47,685 nucleotides of DNA from Sphingomonas sp. PP-CE-1A-559 (GCF_004340965.1 NZ_SLYA01000013.1:1-47685); one strand, 5' to 3'. Counted from the first letter of the stretch, positions 35,449 to 44,585 are shown. Made by a program: numbers and translations. Notes: generated by a model not told the origin, from the sequence alone.

Positions 35449-36627
35449 ATGAACCTGGATTTCGACGCTGCCGACGACGCGTTCCGCGATGAGGTGCGAG
35501 CGTTCTTCGCGACCGACGTTCCGGATCGCTGGAAGACGAAGGTCCGCGCCGGTCTGCGCCTGGAGCCCGATGATCTTGCCCAGTATCAGCGTCGTTTGAA
35601 CGACTGTGGATGGGGCGCGCCGACCTGGCCGAAGGAATATGGCGGCACCGGCTGGACCCCGACGCAGCAATATATCTTCTGGAGCGAAGCCGCGCGTGCC
35701 GACGCACCCGCGCAATTCCACCAAGGCCTCGAACTGATCGGCCCGATCATCTTCACCTATGGCACGCCCGAGCAGAAGGCGCAGTATCTGCCGCGTATCC
35801 TGAACCTCCAGGACTGGTGGTGCCAGGGGTATTCGGAGCCGGGGGCAGGATCGGATCTCGCCGCGCTACGAACCCGCGCGGACCGCGACGGCGACCATTA
35901 TGTGCTGAACGGCCAGAAGATGTGGACGAGCTACGCGCACGTCGCCGACCATGTTTTCGTGCTCGCGCGCACGTCGCAGGAAGAGAGGCGGCAGCAAGGC
36001 ATCTCGCTGATCCTGATCGACATGAAGACGCCGGGGCTGCGTGTGCAGAAAATTCCGACGATGGACGAGAAATACCATACCAACGAACTGTTCCTGGACG
36101 ATGTGCGTGTACCGGTGGGCAACCTGATCGGCGAGGAGGGCAAGGGCTGGGCGTATGGCAAGGTGTTGCTCGATCGCGAGCGCATGGTCAGCGCGTCGAC
36201 CGCGATCTTCCTGACGCAGACGGTGCGCGGTATCCGCGAGGCGGCAACAAGGCGGCGGATCGGCACGACACCCCTGATCGAGACGCCGGGCTTTGCCGCC
36301 AAGCTGGCGCAGTATGAGATTGAGGTGATCGCCCTTCAGACCATGGTGCTACGCCTGATGGACGACGCGTCGCGAGGTGCGGATTCCGGCCCGCGCGGAT
36401 CGATGGTGAAGCTGCGCTGGTCGCAATTGACGCAGGCCGGGACAGCCTTGTGGGTCGAGGCATTGGGGCCGGAGGCGGCGCATTTCGCGGCACTCGGCGA
36501 TGCGAGCCTCGCCGACGACATGCCCTATGCGCTGCAGGGTGCGCTCTATTCGCGCGTCACCTCGATCTATGGCGGGTCGAGCGAGATCCAGCACAACATC
36601 ATCGCGCGTCGCGCGCTCGGCCTGTAA
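35449..36627 (+). CDS. acyl-CoA dehydrogenase, large subunit (PimC-like)
   Basis: 392-aa FAD acyl-CoA dehydrogenase with the three-part fold: helical N-terminal domain, beta domain (CQGYSEPGAGSDLAALRTRA; NGQKMWTSYAH) and C-terminal helical domain ending YGGSSEIQHNIIARRALGL. It resembles the large subunit of pimeloyl-CoA dehydrogenase as I remember it. The position of the MCAD catalytic Glu is Gly here (IYGGSSE), while E244 in LDRERM sits where isovaleryl-CoA dehydrogenase has its base, so it is probably active. It is followed after 14 nt by a second, divergent dehydrogenase; the two are likely one alpha2beta2 enzyme. The reaction is the first beta-oxidation step, forming the 2,3-enoyl-CoA. 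Confidence 0.92.
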   Translation: MNLDFDAADDAFRDEVRAFFATDVPDRWKTKVRAGLRLEPDDLAQYQRRLNDCGWGAPTWPKEYGGTGWTPTQQYIFWSEAARADAPAQFHQGLELIGPIIFTYGTPEQKAQYLPRILNLQDWWCQGYSEPGAGSDLAALRTRADRDGDHYVLNGQKMWTSYAHVADHVFVLARTSQEERRQQGISLILIDMKTPGLRVQKIPTMDEKYHTNELFLDDVRVPVGNLIGEEGKGWAYGKVLLDRERMVSASTAIFLTQTVRGIREAATRRRIGTTPLIETPGFAAKLAQYEIEVIALQTMVLRLMDDASRGADSGPRGSMVKLRWSQLTQAGTALWVEALGPEAAHFAALGDASLADDMPYALQGALYSRVTSIYGGSSEIQHNIIARRALGL

Positions 36628-36641
36628 GGAGGGCTGCTCTC

Positions 36642-37757
36642 ATGGACTTCGTCTATTCCGACGAGCAGCAGATGCTGCGCGACAGCGTCGTTCGCTATGG
36701 TGCCGAGAAATGGGCAGCATCGGACCGCCTGAAAATCCTCGCCGCCGGCCCCGACGCGGCGAAGCGACGCTGGGCCGAGATGGCGGAACTCGGCTGGCTG
36801 ATGCTGCCGATCGCCGAGGCAGATGGCGGATTGGGCGGCGGCCCGGTCGAGGTGATGGCGGTGATGGAGGGCATCGGGCGCCACCTGATCACTGTGCCCT
36901 TCACGACGTGCTGCGTATTGGTCCCTGCACTGATCGCAGGGAGCGACGCGGGCGGCGAACTGCTCGAACGGATCGGGCTTGGCGAGACGCTGGCGGCGGC
37001 CGGCTTTCTCGAAGCGGACAGCGGATACGATCTACACCGGGTCGCGACGCGGGCCGAAAATGGCGCGGACGGCTGGCGCGTGTCGGGCGCGAAGGTTCAT
37101 GTCGAGGACGGGGCGGATGCGGACTGGTTCCTGGTGTCGGTGCGCACCGCAGGCGGGACGGACGAGCGCGACGGGATCGGCCTGTTCCTGATCCCGCGCG
37201 AGGGGGAGGGCGTGACCGTCGAGCCGTTCCGTGCGATCGATGGCCATCGTCATGCGCGGCTGAAGCTCGATCGGGTCGCCGCCGTGCCGATCGGCGACGC
37301 GGAGCGCGCGCTGCCTGGCATGGAGGCAGCGGTCGACCGTGCGATCGCGGCGCAATTGGCCGAGGCGGTCGGCTCGATGGAGGCGGCATCGGATGCCACG
37401 CTCGACTATATCCGCACGCGCCAGCAGTTCGGCGTGGCGATCGGCAGCTTCCAGGCTTTGCAACACCGGATGGTCGACATGGTCGTCGCTGGCGAGGAGG
37501 CGCGGTCGATGGCCTATCACGCGACGCTTAATCTCAACCGCGACGCGAGCGAACGCGCCCGCGCCGTCTCCGCCGGCAAGGTCCGGGTAAGCGAAAGCGG
37601 TATCTATGTCGGGCAGCAGGCGGTGCAACTGCACGGCGGCGTCGGCATCAGTGAGGAACTGATCGTCAGCCATCATCTGCGTCGCCAGATGATGCTCAAT
37701 CTCGCCTTCGGGCCGATCGAGCATCACCGGTCGCGCTTTGCCCTGACCCCGGCTTGA
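36642..37757 (+). CDS. acyl-CoA dehydrogenase, small subunit (PimD-like)
   Basis: 371-aa acyl-CoA dehydrogenase family protein, more degenerate than its upstream neighbour. N-terminus MDFVYSDEQQMLRDSVV; C-terminal VQLHGGVGISEELIVSHH. The Glu positions used as base by MCAD (here in HGGVGIS) and by isovaleryl-CoA dehydrogenase (here AAVDRAIAA) both lack Glu, so I infer a non-catalytic partner, as in heterotetrameric dehydrogenases of steroid and dicarboxylate degradation. ATG 36642 was chosen because AAGGAGGG precedes it and family sequence begins there; the frame is open further upstream inside the large-subunit gene. It is 10 nt before the SnoaL-like gene. Confidence 0.9.
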   Translation: MDFVYSDEQQMLRDSVVRYGAEKWAASDRLKILAAGPDAAKRRWAEMAELGWLMLPIAEADGGLGGGPVEVMAVMEGIGRHLITVPFTTCCVLVPALIAGSDAGGELLERIGLGETLAAAGFLEADSGYDLHRVATRAENGADGWRVSGAKVHVEDGADADWFLVSVRTAGGTDERDGIGLFLIPREGEGVTVEPFRAIDGHRHARLKLDRVAAVPIGDAERALPGMEAAVDRAIAAQLAEAVGSMEAASDATLDYIRTRQQFGVAIGSFQALQHRMVDMVVAGEEARSMAYHATLNLNRDASERARAVSAGKVRVSESGIYVGQQAVQLHGGVGISEELIVSHHLRRQMMLNLAFGPIEHHRSRFALTPA

Positions 37758-37767
37758 GGAGAGACAC

Positions 37768-38271
37768 ATGACGCTTCAGGACCTGATCGATCGCGAGGCG
37801 ATCCGCGACTGCCTGTTCCGGTATTGCCGCGGCATCGACCGGGTGGACGAAACGGCGCTGCGATCGGCCTATTGGCCCGACGGCACGGACGATCACGGGC
37901 AGTATACCGGCAGCGCCGAAGGGTTTTGCGACTGGGCGATGAGCGTGCTGCCGAAGATCGATCGCGGCATCCACCAACTGCATAACATGTTGATCGAACT
38001 GCGCGAGGAGGGTGCGGCGGTGGAGACCTATTTTTCCGCGTTCCAGCGGCAGCCCGGGCCCGACGGGTTGCAGCAATGGGACTTGAAGGGTCGCTATGTC
38101 GACTGGTTCGAGAAGCGCGGGGACGAGTGGCGGATCAAGGCGCGCACGGTGATCTACGATTGGGTCGAGGAGATGCCGTTGCCGCCGGGTACGGAGGACG
38201 AACGCTTCGGCAGGCGTAAGCCCGTCGGCGGGCGTCATCCGCACGACCCTGTCTACGCGCTGTTCGCCTGA
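37768..38271 (+). CDS. SnoaL/NTF2-like fold protein
   Basis: 167-aa cone-shaped alpha+beta barrel protein of the SnoaL-like (NTF2) superfamily: LQDLIDREAIRDCLFRYCRG at the start, then AYWPDGTDDHGQYTG and IHQLHNMLIEL. The family includes ketosteroid isomerase, scytalone dehydratase and many degradation-cluster members of unknown reaction. The conserved Asp/His pattern (FRYCRGID, IHQLHN) suggests an acid-base isomerase, hydratase or dehydratase. It sits between the dehydrogenase pair and the SDR pair, one nucleotide before the SDR start, so a hydration or isomerisation step in the same pathway is a fair inference. Confidence 0.8.
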   Translation: MTLQDLIDREAIRDCLFRYCRGIDRVDETALRSAYWPDGTDDHGQYTGSAEGFCDWAMSVLPKIDRGIHQLHNMLIELREEGAAVETYFSAFQRQPGPDGLQQWDLKGRYVDWFEKRGDEWRIKARTVIYDWVEEMPLPPGTEDERFGRRKPVGGRHPHDPVYALFA

Positions 38272-38272
38272 C

Positions 38273-38989
38273 GTGAGGACGGCGCTGGTCACCGGTGGCG
38301 CGCGCGGCATCGGCGCGGCGATCGTCTCCACGTTGGCGGCAGCGGGATGGCGGGTGATCGCCGCCGATATCGACGCGGACGCGGTTGCGCAGGCCGCGCG
38401 GGAATGGATTGATGCGCCGATCACTGGGGCGGTGCTGGATGTCACCGACCGCACGGCGGTCGTCGCGCTGATGGACGCGCATGGCCCGTTAGACGTCGTG
38501 GTCAACAATGCCGCGATCCCTGCCGACATGCTGCCGTTCGCGGAACTGACGCCCGAGCATTTCGCGCGGGCGCTCAGGATCAACGTGCAGGGCAGCTTCA
38601 TCGTCGCGCAGGAAGCCGCGCGTCGCATGGACTCGGGCGCGATCGTCAATATCGCGTCACGCGGCTATCTCGGCGGGATCGGCGGCGCGCATTATGTCGC
38701 GTCGAAGGCGGCAGTGGTCGGCATAACGCGCGCGATGGCGGTCGAACTCCGCTGGCGTGGGATCAGCGTCAACGCGGTCGCGCCGGGGATGGTCGAGACG
38801 CGGATGATCGAGGGATTCTCGCCTGCGATGCGGAACAAGCTGACCGAGATGGAGCCTGGCGGCGGCCCGCTGGACCCGAGCGTCATCGCCGGCGCGGTCG
38901 CGTATCTCGCGTCGCCGGCGGGGCGATCGGTAACCGGGCAGGTGCTGCTGGTCGACGGCGGCAAGACCATTGGCACGAGGCTGTATTGA
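38273..38989 (+). CDS. short-chain dehydrogenase/reductase (catalytic)
   Basis: 238-aa classical SDR: cofactor motif TGGARGIG (residues 7-14), VVNNAA near 76-81, Asn104, S129 in NIASRGYLGG and Y141-x3-K145 (HYVASK). It probably oxidises a 3-hydroxyacyl-CoA to the 3-ketoacyl-CoA with NAD(P)+. The start codon is GTG, one base after the SnoaL-like stop, so translation is probably coupled. It is immediately followed by a degenerate SDR with which it may form a heteromer. Confidence 0.88.
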   Translation: MRTALVTGGARGIGAAIVSTLAAAGWRVIAADIDADAVAQAAREWIDAPITGAVLDVTDRTAVVALMDAHGPLDVVVNNAAIPADMLPFAELTPEHFARALRINVQGSFIVAQEAARRMDSGAIVNIASRGYLGGIGGAHYVASKAAVVGITRAMAVELRWRGISVNAVAPGMVETRMIEGFSPAMRNKLTEMEPGGGPLDPSVIAGAVAYLASPAGRSVTGQVLLVDGGKTIGTRLY

Positions 38990-39000
38990 TGGAGACCACC

Positions 39001-39555
39001 ATGCAACCGCGCCGCCTGCTCATTCTCGGTGCGACCGAGGGGATTGCCGCGGCCATCGGTGCGCGGTTGATCGCGGAGGGCACATGCGTCGCGGCGGACG
39101 ATGCTGCCGACGCGGTGCTGGTGGACGGCACGGACACGGGCGACGAGATCCCGTTCCTCGAGTTGGACGATGCGGCGTTCTCGGCACAGGTGATCGATGC
39201 GACGCTCGACCGTGTCGCGATGCTGCACTCCGCACTGCCGCGGCTCGGCGCGGCGGCGAGTATCGTCGTCGTGGGATCGGATGCCTATCTCGGCCGATGG
39301 CACGGCACGGGGCAGGCCGCGGCGAGCGCGGCGCTGCTCGGCATCATGCGCAGCGTCGGGATGGAATATGCGCGGTACGCCGTCCGCGCGAACATGATCG
39401 CGCTGCCACTGGGCACCAATGCCGACGATAGCGGAACGATCGGCGACGCTGCCCGGCAGGCGGCGGCGCTGTTCGATGCGGTCTCGATCACCGGCGAGAC
39501 GGTGCTGATCGACGGGGGCAACAGCCTGAAGATGCGCCAGGCCAAACGGCGCTAG
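39001..39555 (+). CDS. degenerate SDR, probable non-catalytic partner
   Basis: 184-aa SDR-fold protein, about 50 residues shorter than a normal SDR. The cofactor loop is altered (GATEGIAAAIG lacks the last Gly of TGxxxGxG), the NNAG segment is missing, and aligning its AALLG helix with that of normal SDRs puts Q105 and S109 where the catalytic Tyr and Lys belong. The fold core and C-terminal VLIDGGNS are kept, so this is a maintained pseudoenzyme rather than a decaying gene. The pairing recalls BbsC/BbsD of anaerobic toluene degradation, where one SDR subunit is inactive. ATG 39001 has GGAG 6 nt upstream; ATG 38989, overlapping the previous stop, is the alternative. It is the last gene of the plus operon. 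Confidence 0.78.
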   Translation: MQPRRLLILGATEGIAAAIGARLIAEGTCVAADDAADAVLVDGTDTGDEIPFLELDDAAFSAQVIDATLDRVAMLHSALPRLGAAASIVVVGSDAYLGRWHGTGQAAASAALLGIMRSVGMEYARYAVRANMIALPLGTNADDSGTIGDAARQAAALFDAVSITGETVLIDGGNSLKMRQAKRR

Positions 39556-39675
39556 GCGAGGGCTGCCGATCTGCCACGTTACTTCCTGCGTATTCGCGGG
39601 AGTGTCCCTTTCGACTGCGCCGTGAACATAGGGCTCATGGCACGGCCGATCAGCTGTGCCCGTCGACAAAAGTCG

Positions 39676-41292
39676 TCAGGCCACAAGACCAAGTTCGGCC
39701 TGCGCGATCTCCAGCGCACGGCGATAATCGCTCTTGCCGCTCGCATGCCGCGGCAGTTCGTCCAGCACGATGATACGCTTGGGCAATTTATACGCCGCTA
39801 GATTCTTCAGCATCGATGCGCGCGCCGCCGCCTCGTCATATTCTTCGGTCACCGTTGCGAGACCGATAACGACCTTCCCCCATGTCGGGTCGGGGACGCC
39901 GACGATGATCGCGTCCTCGATCGCGGGCGCGCGCTTCATCGCCTCCTCGACTTCTTCGGCGAAGACTTTCTCGCCGCCGGTGTTGATGACCATGTTGCCA
40001 CGTCCGATCAGGCGCAACCGGCCGTCCGCCTCGCGCGCAGCCATATCGCCGGGGATCGCCAGCAGCTCCCCGGCGACGATGCGATAGACGCTGGCGGTCT
40101 TCGCCGGATCCCCGTGATAGCCGAGCGCGAAAGGCGGGCGCCGCGCGAGCCAGCCTTCGCCGCACTGGCCGGCCTCCACGATACGGTCGGTCTCCACTTC
40201 GACGATGACGGTTTGCCGGCCGGGTTCGAAATAGCCGGTCGGCGTTTCGCTGGTCGCGGTCGTGATGGCGTAACCGAAGCCCGAGGCCTCCGACGCGCCG
40301 AGAATGTCGACCAGCGTTACCTGCGGCAGATGCTGGACGAGGATCTGCTTTATCTCGCGGCTCCACATCAGACCGGCGGACGAAATGACGCGCATGGCCG
40401 ACAGGTCCCAGCGTCCGGGGAATTTCTCCAACGCCTGCGCCATCGGCCGCGCGAAAACGTCGCCGACGATCAGGATGCGCGTCGCCTTCGTCCGTTCCGC
40501 TTCGTCCCACAATTCCACCGCGTCGAAGCGGGTATTGGGTAACAGGATCGCCGTGCCACCCCCGACCAGTTCCGCCATCGAACTGTTCAGGCCCGCACCA
40601 TGCATCAGCGGGCAGGCGGGGATGACGCGGCCGGGCGCGGCGTTGGCGGCGACCATCGCGATATGATCCGCCATGTCGCGCACGACCGTCTTGATCGTGG
40701 GGGCCTCCAACTGAGACGTGCGCGCGTCGCCCGATCGCCACATCACGCCTTTGGGTTTGCCGGTAGTGCCGCCGGTGTAGAGCAGATAGCCGTCGTCGGG
40801 CGAGCGCGGGATGCCGAGCGGGCTGCCGTCGCCCTCGCGCGCCATCGCCGCATAGGGGCCGTCATCGTCGATCTGCACGTCGAGGGTCAGGTCGGGCAGC
40901 ACGTCGAACAGCGGCGCGACGAGTTCCGCGAACTCGCTTTGGTAGAACAGCGCATGTGCCTGGCAGTCTGCCAAGACATATTCTATCTCCGCGGTCGTGT
41001 ACCGGTAGTTGATATTGACGTGGCTCAGCCGCGCCTTGAACGCGGCGCAGGCGATCTCGATGAATTCTGGAATGTTGCGCGCCAGGATCGCAATCCGGGC
41101 ACCGACCGGCAGCCCGGCCGCCAGCATAGCGCGGGCGACGCGGTTGGTGCGCGCGTCGAACTCCGCCCAACTCACGACCGTATCGCCCCGGATCAGCGCC
41201 GGGCGATCACCCGGCACGTTTGCGGCGGTAGCATCGAGCAGGTCGCCGAAATTCCAGTCCATCACGGTTGGTCGCGTCACCCCCTCCGTCAT
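39676..41292 (-). CDS. AMP-forming acyl-CoA synthetase
   Basis: 538-aa ANL-superfamily ligase. P-loop YTGGTTGKPKGVMW, AMP-binding region DILGASEASGFGYA, hinge GRGNMVINTGGEKVFAEEVE and catalytic Lys in LPRHASGKSDYRRAL. The group includes acyl-CoA synthetases of steroid, terpenoid and side-chain degradation. It converts a pathway carboxylate to its CoA thioester. It lies 5 nt after the enoyl-CoA hydratase-like gene and should be cotranscribed with it from the divergent promoter at 42063-42380. It converges on the plus operon, with 120 nt between stops. Confidence 0.92.
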   Translation of the reverse strand: MTEGVTRPTVMDWNFGDLLDATAANVPGDRPALIRGDTVVSWAEFDARTNRVARAMLAAGLPVGARIAILARNIPEFIEIACAAFKARLSHVNINYRYTTAEIEYVLADCQAHALFYQSEFAELVAPLFDVLPDLTLDVQIDDDGPYAAMAREGDGSPLGIPRSPDDGYLLYTGGTTGKPKGVMWRSGDARTSQLEAPTIKTVVRDMADHIAMVAANAAPGRVIPACPLMHGAGLNSSMAELVGGGTAILLPNTRFDAVELWDEAERTKATRILIVGDVFARPMAQALEKFPGRWDLSAMRVISSAGLMWSREIKQILVQHLPQVTLVDILGASEASGFGYAITTATSETPTGYFEPGRQTVIVEVETDRIVEAGQCGEGWLARRPPFALGYHGDPAKTASVYRIVAGELLAIPGDMAAREADGRLRLIGRGNMVINTGGEKVFAEEVEEAMKRAPAIEDAIIVGVPDPTWGKVVIGLATVTEEYDEAAARASMLKNLAAYKLPKRIIVLDELPRHASGKSDYRRALEIAQAELGLVA

Positions 41293-41297
41293 GACGA

Positions 41298-42062
41298 TCA
41301 GCGTCCCTGGAAGACGGGCTTGCGCTTCTCGACGAAGGCGGCGACCGCTTCCTTCGCGTCGTCAGACTGCGCGAGCTTCGCAGTGTTGCCCTGTTCGTAG
41401 ATGTAGCCATCACGCAGCGTCATGTTCTCGATCGTGCGCATGCTGTCCTTGGCGAGGCGCGTCGCGAGCGGGCTCTTCGAGGCGATGTTAAGCGCCATCT
41501 TCATCACAAACGGCATCAGTTCGTCGTGCGGTAGCGCGGCCTCGATGATACCGCGACGATACATCTCCTCGGCCGTCGCGCGGTAGCCCGTCAGCATCAT
41601 CCGACGCGCAAGCGAATGCGGGATGATCCGCGCGGCGTGCTTGCCACCACCCATCAGGCCGACATCGACTTCGGGCAAACCGAACACCGCGCGCTCGGAT
41701 GCGACGATAATATCACACGCCGTGACCAGACCCAGTCCGGCGCCGAGCGCCGCACCGTTGACTGCGGCGATCGTCGGCTTGGCATTGTCGGCGATGCAAT
41801 ATCCGACCTCGCGCACCCAACGGTTGCGGCTCGATCGAGCGCCCGGCGCCGACAGGTCCATGCGGTTCTTGAGTTCGGCGCCGGCCGAAAAGCATTTGCC
41901 AGCCCCCGTCAGCACGACGCAGCGCACGTCGTCGCGATCGTTGAAGGTGTCGAAGATCGCGATCAGTTCCTGGATGAACTCCATCGGCTGAGCGTTTACC
42001 GGCGGATTGTCCATCGTCACGACGGCGACGTAATCGGCGACTTCCAGCTTGATCAGGCTCAC
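41298..42062 (-). CDS. enoyl-CoA hydratase/isomerase family protein
   Basis: 254-aa crotonase-fold protein. Oxyanion-hole segments FSAGAELKNR and NGAALGAGLGL. The second catalytic Glu of enoyl-CoA hydratases is kept (FGLPEVDVGLMGGG), while the first (GGGCEL in the rat enzyme) is Gly here (GAGLGL), so isomerase, hydrolase or lyase chemistry is as likely as hydration. GTG 42062 was chosen because GGGAG precedes it and family sequence begins there (SLIKLEVADYVAVVTMDN); the frame is open to 42188. It is the first gene of the hydratase-ligase minus unit, divergent from the TonB receptor. Confidence 0.88.
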   Translation of the reverse strand: MSLIKLEVADYVAVVTMDNPPVNAQPMEFIQELIAIFDTFNDRDDVRCVVLTGAGKCFSAGAELKNRMDLSAPGARSSRNRWVREVGYCIADNAKPTIAAVNGAALGAGLGLVTACDIIVASERAVFGLPEVDVGLMGGGKHAARIIPHSLARRMMLTGYRATAEEMYRRGIIEAALPHDELMPFVMKMALNIASKSPLATRLAKDSMRTIENMTLRDGYIYEQGNTAKLAQSDDAKEAVAAFVEKRKPVFQGR

Positions 42063-42380
42063 GGCATTACTCTCCCGTTTCGGTTTTTGTGTGTCGGGTT
42101 TGTATCCGAACGGGCGGGGTGAAATACGGGGCGAGACCAGAGCCGGGAGAAAATCCCATACGCGATTTGGCACCCGGTATTTCGACATTTGCCCAAATCC
42201 CGTTTGTGATTTTCGGGTGCGGACCTCTCTCGTCGATTGAGAATGTCGCTGTTCGGCGACGACAAAGCGATGCCGAACAGCGCCGAGCGAGCCAATTACA
42301 GCTCCCTACGACGCTGCAACGCCAAGATCAGATGCGCACGCAACGACGTGCGACGAGGCGTTTTAGGGAGGATATCAGGA
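42063..42380. promoter_or_regulatory. divergent promoter, hydratase-ligase versus TonB receptor
   Basis: No gene here. Besides element B (42195-42212) it holds CCCG-rich direct and inverted segments around 42075-42115 (CCCGTTTCGG, CGGGTTTGTATCCGAACGGG). A strong ribosome binding site, GGGAGG at 42366-42371, serves the receptor gene. Confidence 0.5.
42195..42212. promoter_or_regulatory. cluster element B (ATC-N8-GAT type)
   Basis: AAATC-CCGTTTGT-GATTT: perfect 5-bp arms around 8 nt, the most symmetrical of the five elements. Flanking CCC and GGG extend the symmetry. It lies 186 nt from the first base of the element to the receptor start. Confidence 0.55.
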
Positions 42381-44576
42381 ATGCAAGCTACCCGTTCCAA
42401 GACCGTTCTGCTGATCGGCAGCGCCATTGCGATGCTCGGCCTGTCGTCGACCGGCATGGCCCAGACCGCGGCGCCAGCCGCCACCGACACTCCCGAGCAA
42501 CAATCCAACGAAGTGAATGCCGATCAGGGCGGCCTCGCCGACATCATCGTGACGGCCAGCAAGCGCGGCACGGCGCAGAACGTACAGGACGTACCGTTCG
42601 CGGTGACGGCGTTCGGCACCGACCAGCTGGACGAGCAGCATATCCGCAGCATCGCTGGGCTCAGTTACGACATCCCGAACGTACAGTTGACCGAACTCGG
42701 CACCGCGCCCGGCTACGCCAATTTCTCGATCCGTGGCCTCGGCATCAACAGCTCGATCCCATCGATCGATCCGACCGTCGGGACCTTCGTCGACGGCATC
42801 TATCTCGGCATCGGCGGCGGCGTCGTGCTCGATACGTTCGATCTTGCCGGCGTCGAGGTACTGCGCGGGCCGCAGGGCCTGCTGTTCGGTCGCAACGTGA
42901 CGGGTGGCGCTGTAGTCATTCGCTCGACCGTGCCGAACAACACGCTGCATGTCGACGTGAAGGCGGCACTGTCGACGGGGCTGGAAAAGAATATCAGCGG
43001 TGTAATAAGTGGTCCGATCATCACCGACAAGATCCAGGCGAAGCTGGGTGTCTATTACGACAAGGACAATGGCTGGTTTACCAACCGGCTAAACAACAAC
43101 CATAATTTCGGCAAGATGGAGACGATGATCGTCCGTCCGGCGGTGCGCTTCACGCCGACGGAGACGGTCGAGGTGATCGCGCGGTACGAACACGGACACC
43201 AGATCGGCGACGGCGCGCGCCCGACCAATTTCGGGCTGTTCGGACGCGACACGTTCAAGATCTCGGTCAACGAAGAAGGGTTGTCGCGCAACAACTGGAA
43301 CATGGCCAGCCTGGAGACGAACGTCGATGTCGGGTTCGGCGACGGCAAGATCACCAACATCGCCGGCTATCGTAATTTCCAGGGCGACCTGATCACCGAT
43401 CTCGATGCCTCGCCGGCAACCGCCTATCACTTCTACACGCGCACCGAGCAGAACCAGTTTTCCAACGAACTGCGCTATGCCGGGACGTTCGGTAAGGTGG
43501 ACCTGACCACTGGGCTCTATTATTTCGGGCAGGAGATCAATTACCTCGAGAAGCGCCTGCTGTCAGGAGGCAATTTGACGATCGCCGGCGGCGGCGTGCA
43601 AAACCAGCACAGCTATGGCGCTTTCGCTTCGTTCGACGCGCATCTGACCGACAAGATCACGTTCAACATCGGTGGCCGGTACACGGAGGAAGACAAGAAG
43701 GTCCGTATCGCCAACATCATCGCAGGCGGATGCAATTTCGATGCGCGGACCTGCAACTACACCTTCTTCAGCAAGAAGAACTGGAACGGCTTTACCCCGC
43801 GCGTGGGCGTCCAGTACAAGCCGACCGACGCGACGCAACTCTATACCTTCTGGGCCAAGGGATTCCGCAGCGGCGGCTATAACCTGCGCAGCATCAACAC
43901 GGCGGTCGCGCCGGGGCCATTCGACCAGGAGACGCAAAACTCGTTCGAGGTCGGGCTGAAGCAGGAATTCGGCCGGATCGCGCGGTTCAATATCGCCGGT
44001 TTCTACAACAAGGTCGACAATGTGCAGCGTGAGATCGTGACGCCGGTCGCGGGCGTCGGCGCGTTGCAGGTGGTGGCCAACGCCGCCAACGTGACGATCA
44101 AGGGCATCGATGCGGAGGCCGTGCTGATGCCGGTCAAGGGGCTGACGCTGACCGGACAGCTGGGCTTTACCGACGGGAATTACGATAAGATCTTCGCCGA
44201 CCTGAACAATGATCGCGTTATCGACGCGCGGGATTACGCGCTCGTCCTGCCACGCCTGTCGCGGTGGACCTATGGCGGGTCGATCGCCTATACCATGCCG
44301 GCCGGTGAAGGCACCGTCGACGGGCGCGTCGCGGCCAATTATCGCAGCCTCGCTTATTATAACGAATTGAACAACGGCGTCCTGCCGGCGGCGACGATGG
44401 TCGATGCGAACCTCGCCTATAGTCGCGGGCGGTACAAGCTGTCTGTCTTTGGTACCAATCTGCTGAACGAAGTGACCTACGGCATTTCGGGGCCGACGCC
44501 GTTCATTCCGAACGGCACCTTCTCGGTCCTGAACAAGGGTCGCGTGCTCGGCATCGAGCTGCAGTACAAGTTCTGA
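42381..44576 (+). CDS. TonB-dependent receptor, hydrophobic substrate uptake
   Basis: 731-aa outer-membrane receptor with a Sec signal (VLLIGSAIAMLGLSSTGMAQ), a TonB-box-like DIIVTASKRG at about residues 53-62, a plug domain (NFSIRGLGINSSIPS; VEVLRGPQGLLFGRNVTGG) and a 22-strand-type barrel ending LGIELQYKF. It belongs to the shorter FyuA-like group that sphingomonads carry in many copies beside aromatic, terpenoid or steroid degradation genes, in contrast to the 1005-aa carbohydrate-type receptor at 17669. Probably it takes up the cluster substrate. The start ATG 42381 follows GGGAGG and AGGA; the frame is open upstream to 42237 without signal-like sequence. A good terminator follows. Confidence 0.92.
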   Translation: MQATRSKTVLLIGSAIAMLGLSSTGMAQTAAPAATDTPEQQSNEVNADQGGLADIIVTASKRGTAQNVQDVPFAVTAFGTDQLDEQHIRSIAGLSYDIPNVQLTELGTAPGYANFSIRGLGINSSIPSIDPTVGTFVDGIYLGIGGGVVLDTFDLAGVEVLRGPQGLLFGRNVTGGAVVIRSTVPNNTLHVDVKAALSTGLEKNISGVISGPIITDKIQAKLGVYYDKDNGWFTNRLNNNHNFGKMETMIVRPAVRFTPTETVEVIARYEHGHQIGDGARPTNFGLFGRDTFKISVNEEGLSRNNWNMASLETNVDVGFGDGKITNIAGYRNFQGDLITDLDASPATAYHFYTRTEQNQFSNELRYAGTFGKVDLTTGLYYFGQEINYLEKRLLSGGNLTIAGGGVQNQHSYGAFASFDAHLTDKITFNIGGRYTEEDKKVRIANIIAGGCNFDARTCNYTFFSKKNWNGFTPRVGVQYKPTDATQLYTFWAKGFRSGGYNLRSINTAVAPGPFDQETQNSFEVGLKQEFGRIARFNIAGFYNKVDNVQREIVTPVAGVGALQVVANAANVTIKGIDAEAVLMPVKGLTLTGQLGFTDGNYDKIFADLNNDRVIDARDYALVLPRLSRWTYGGSIAYTMPAGEGTVDGRVAANYRSLAYYNELNNGVLPAATMVDANLAYSRGRYKLSVFGTNLLNEVTYGISGPTPFIPNGTFSVLNKGRVLGIELQYKF

Positions 44577-44585
44577 CGGTTCGGA

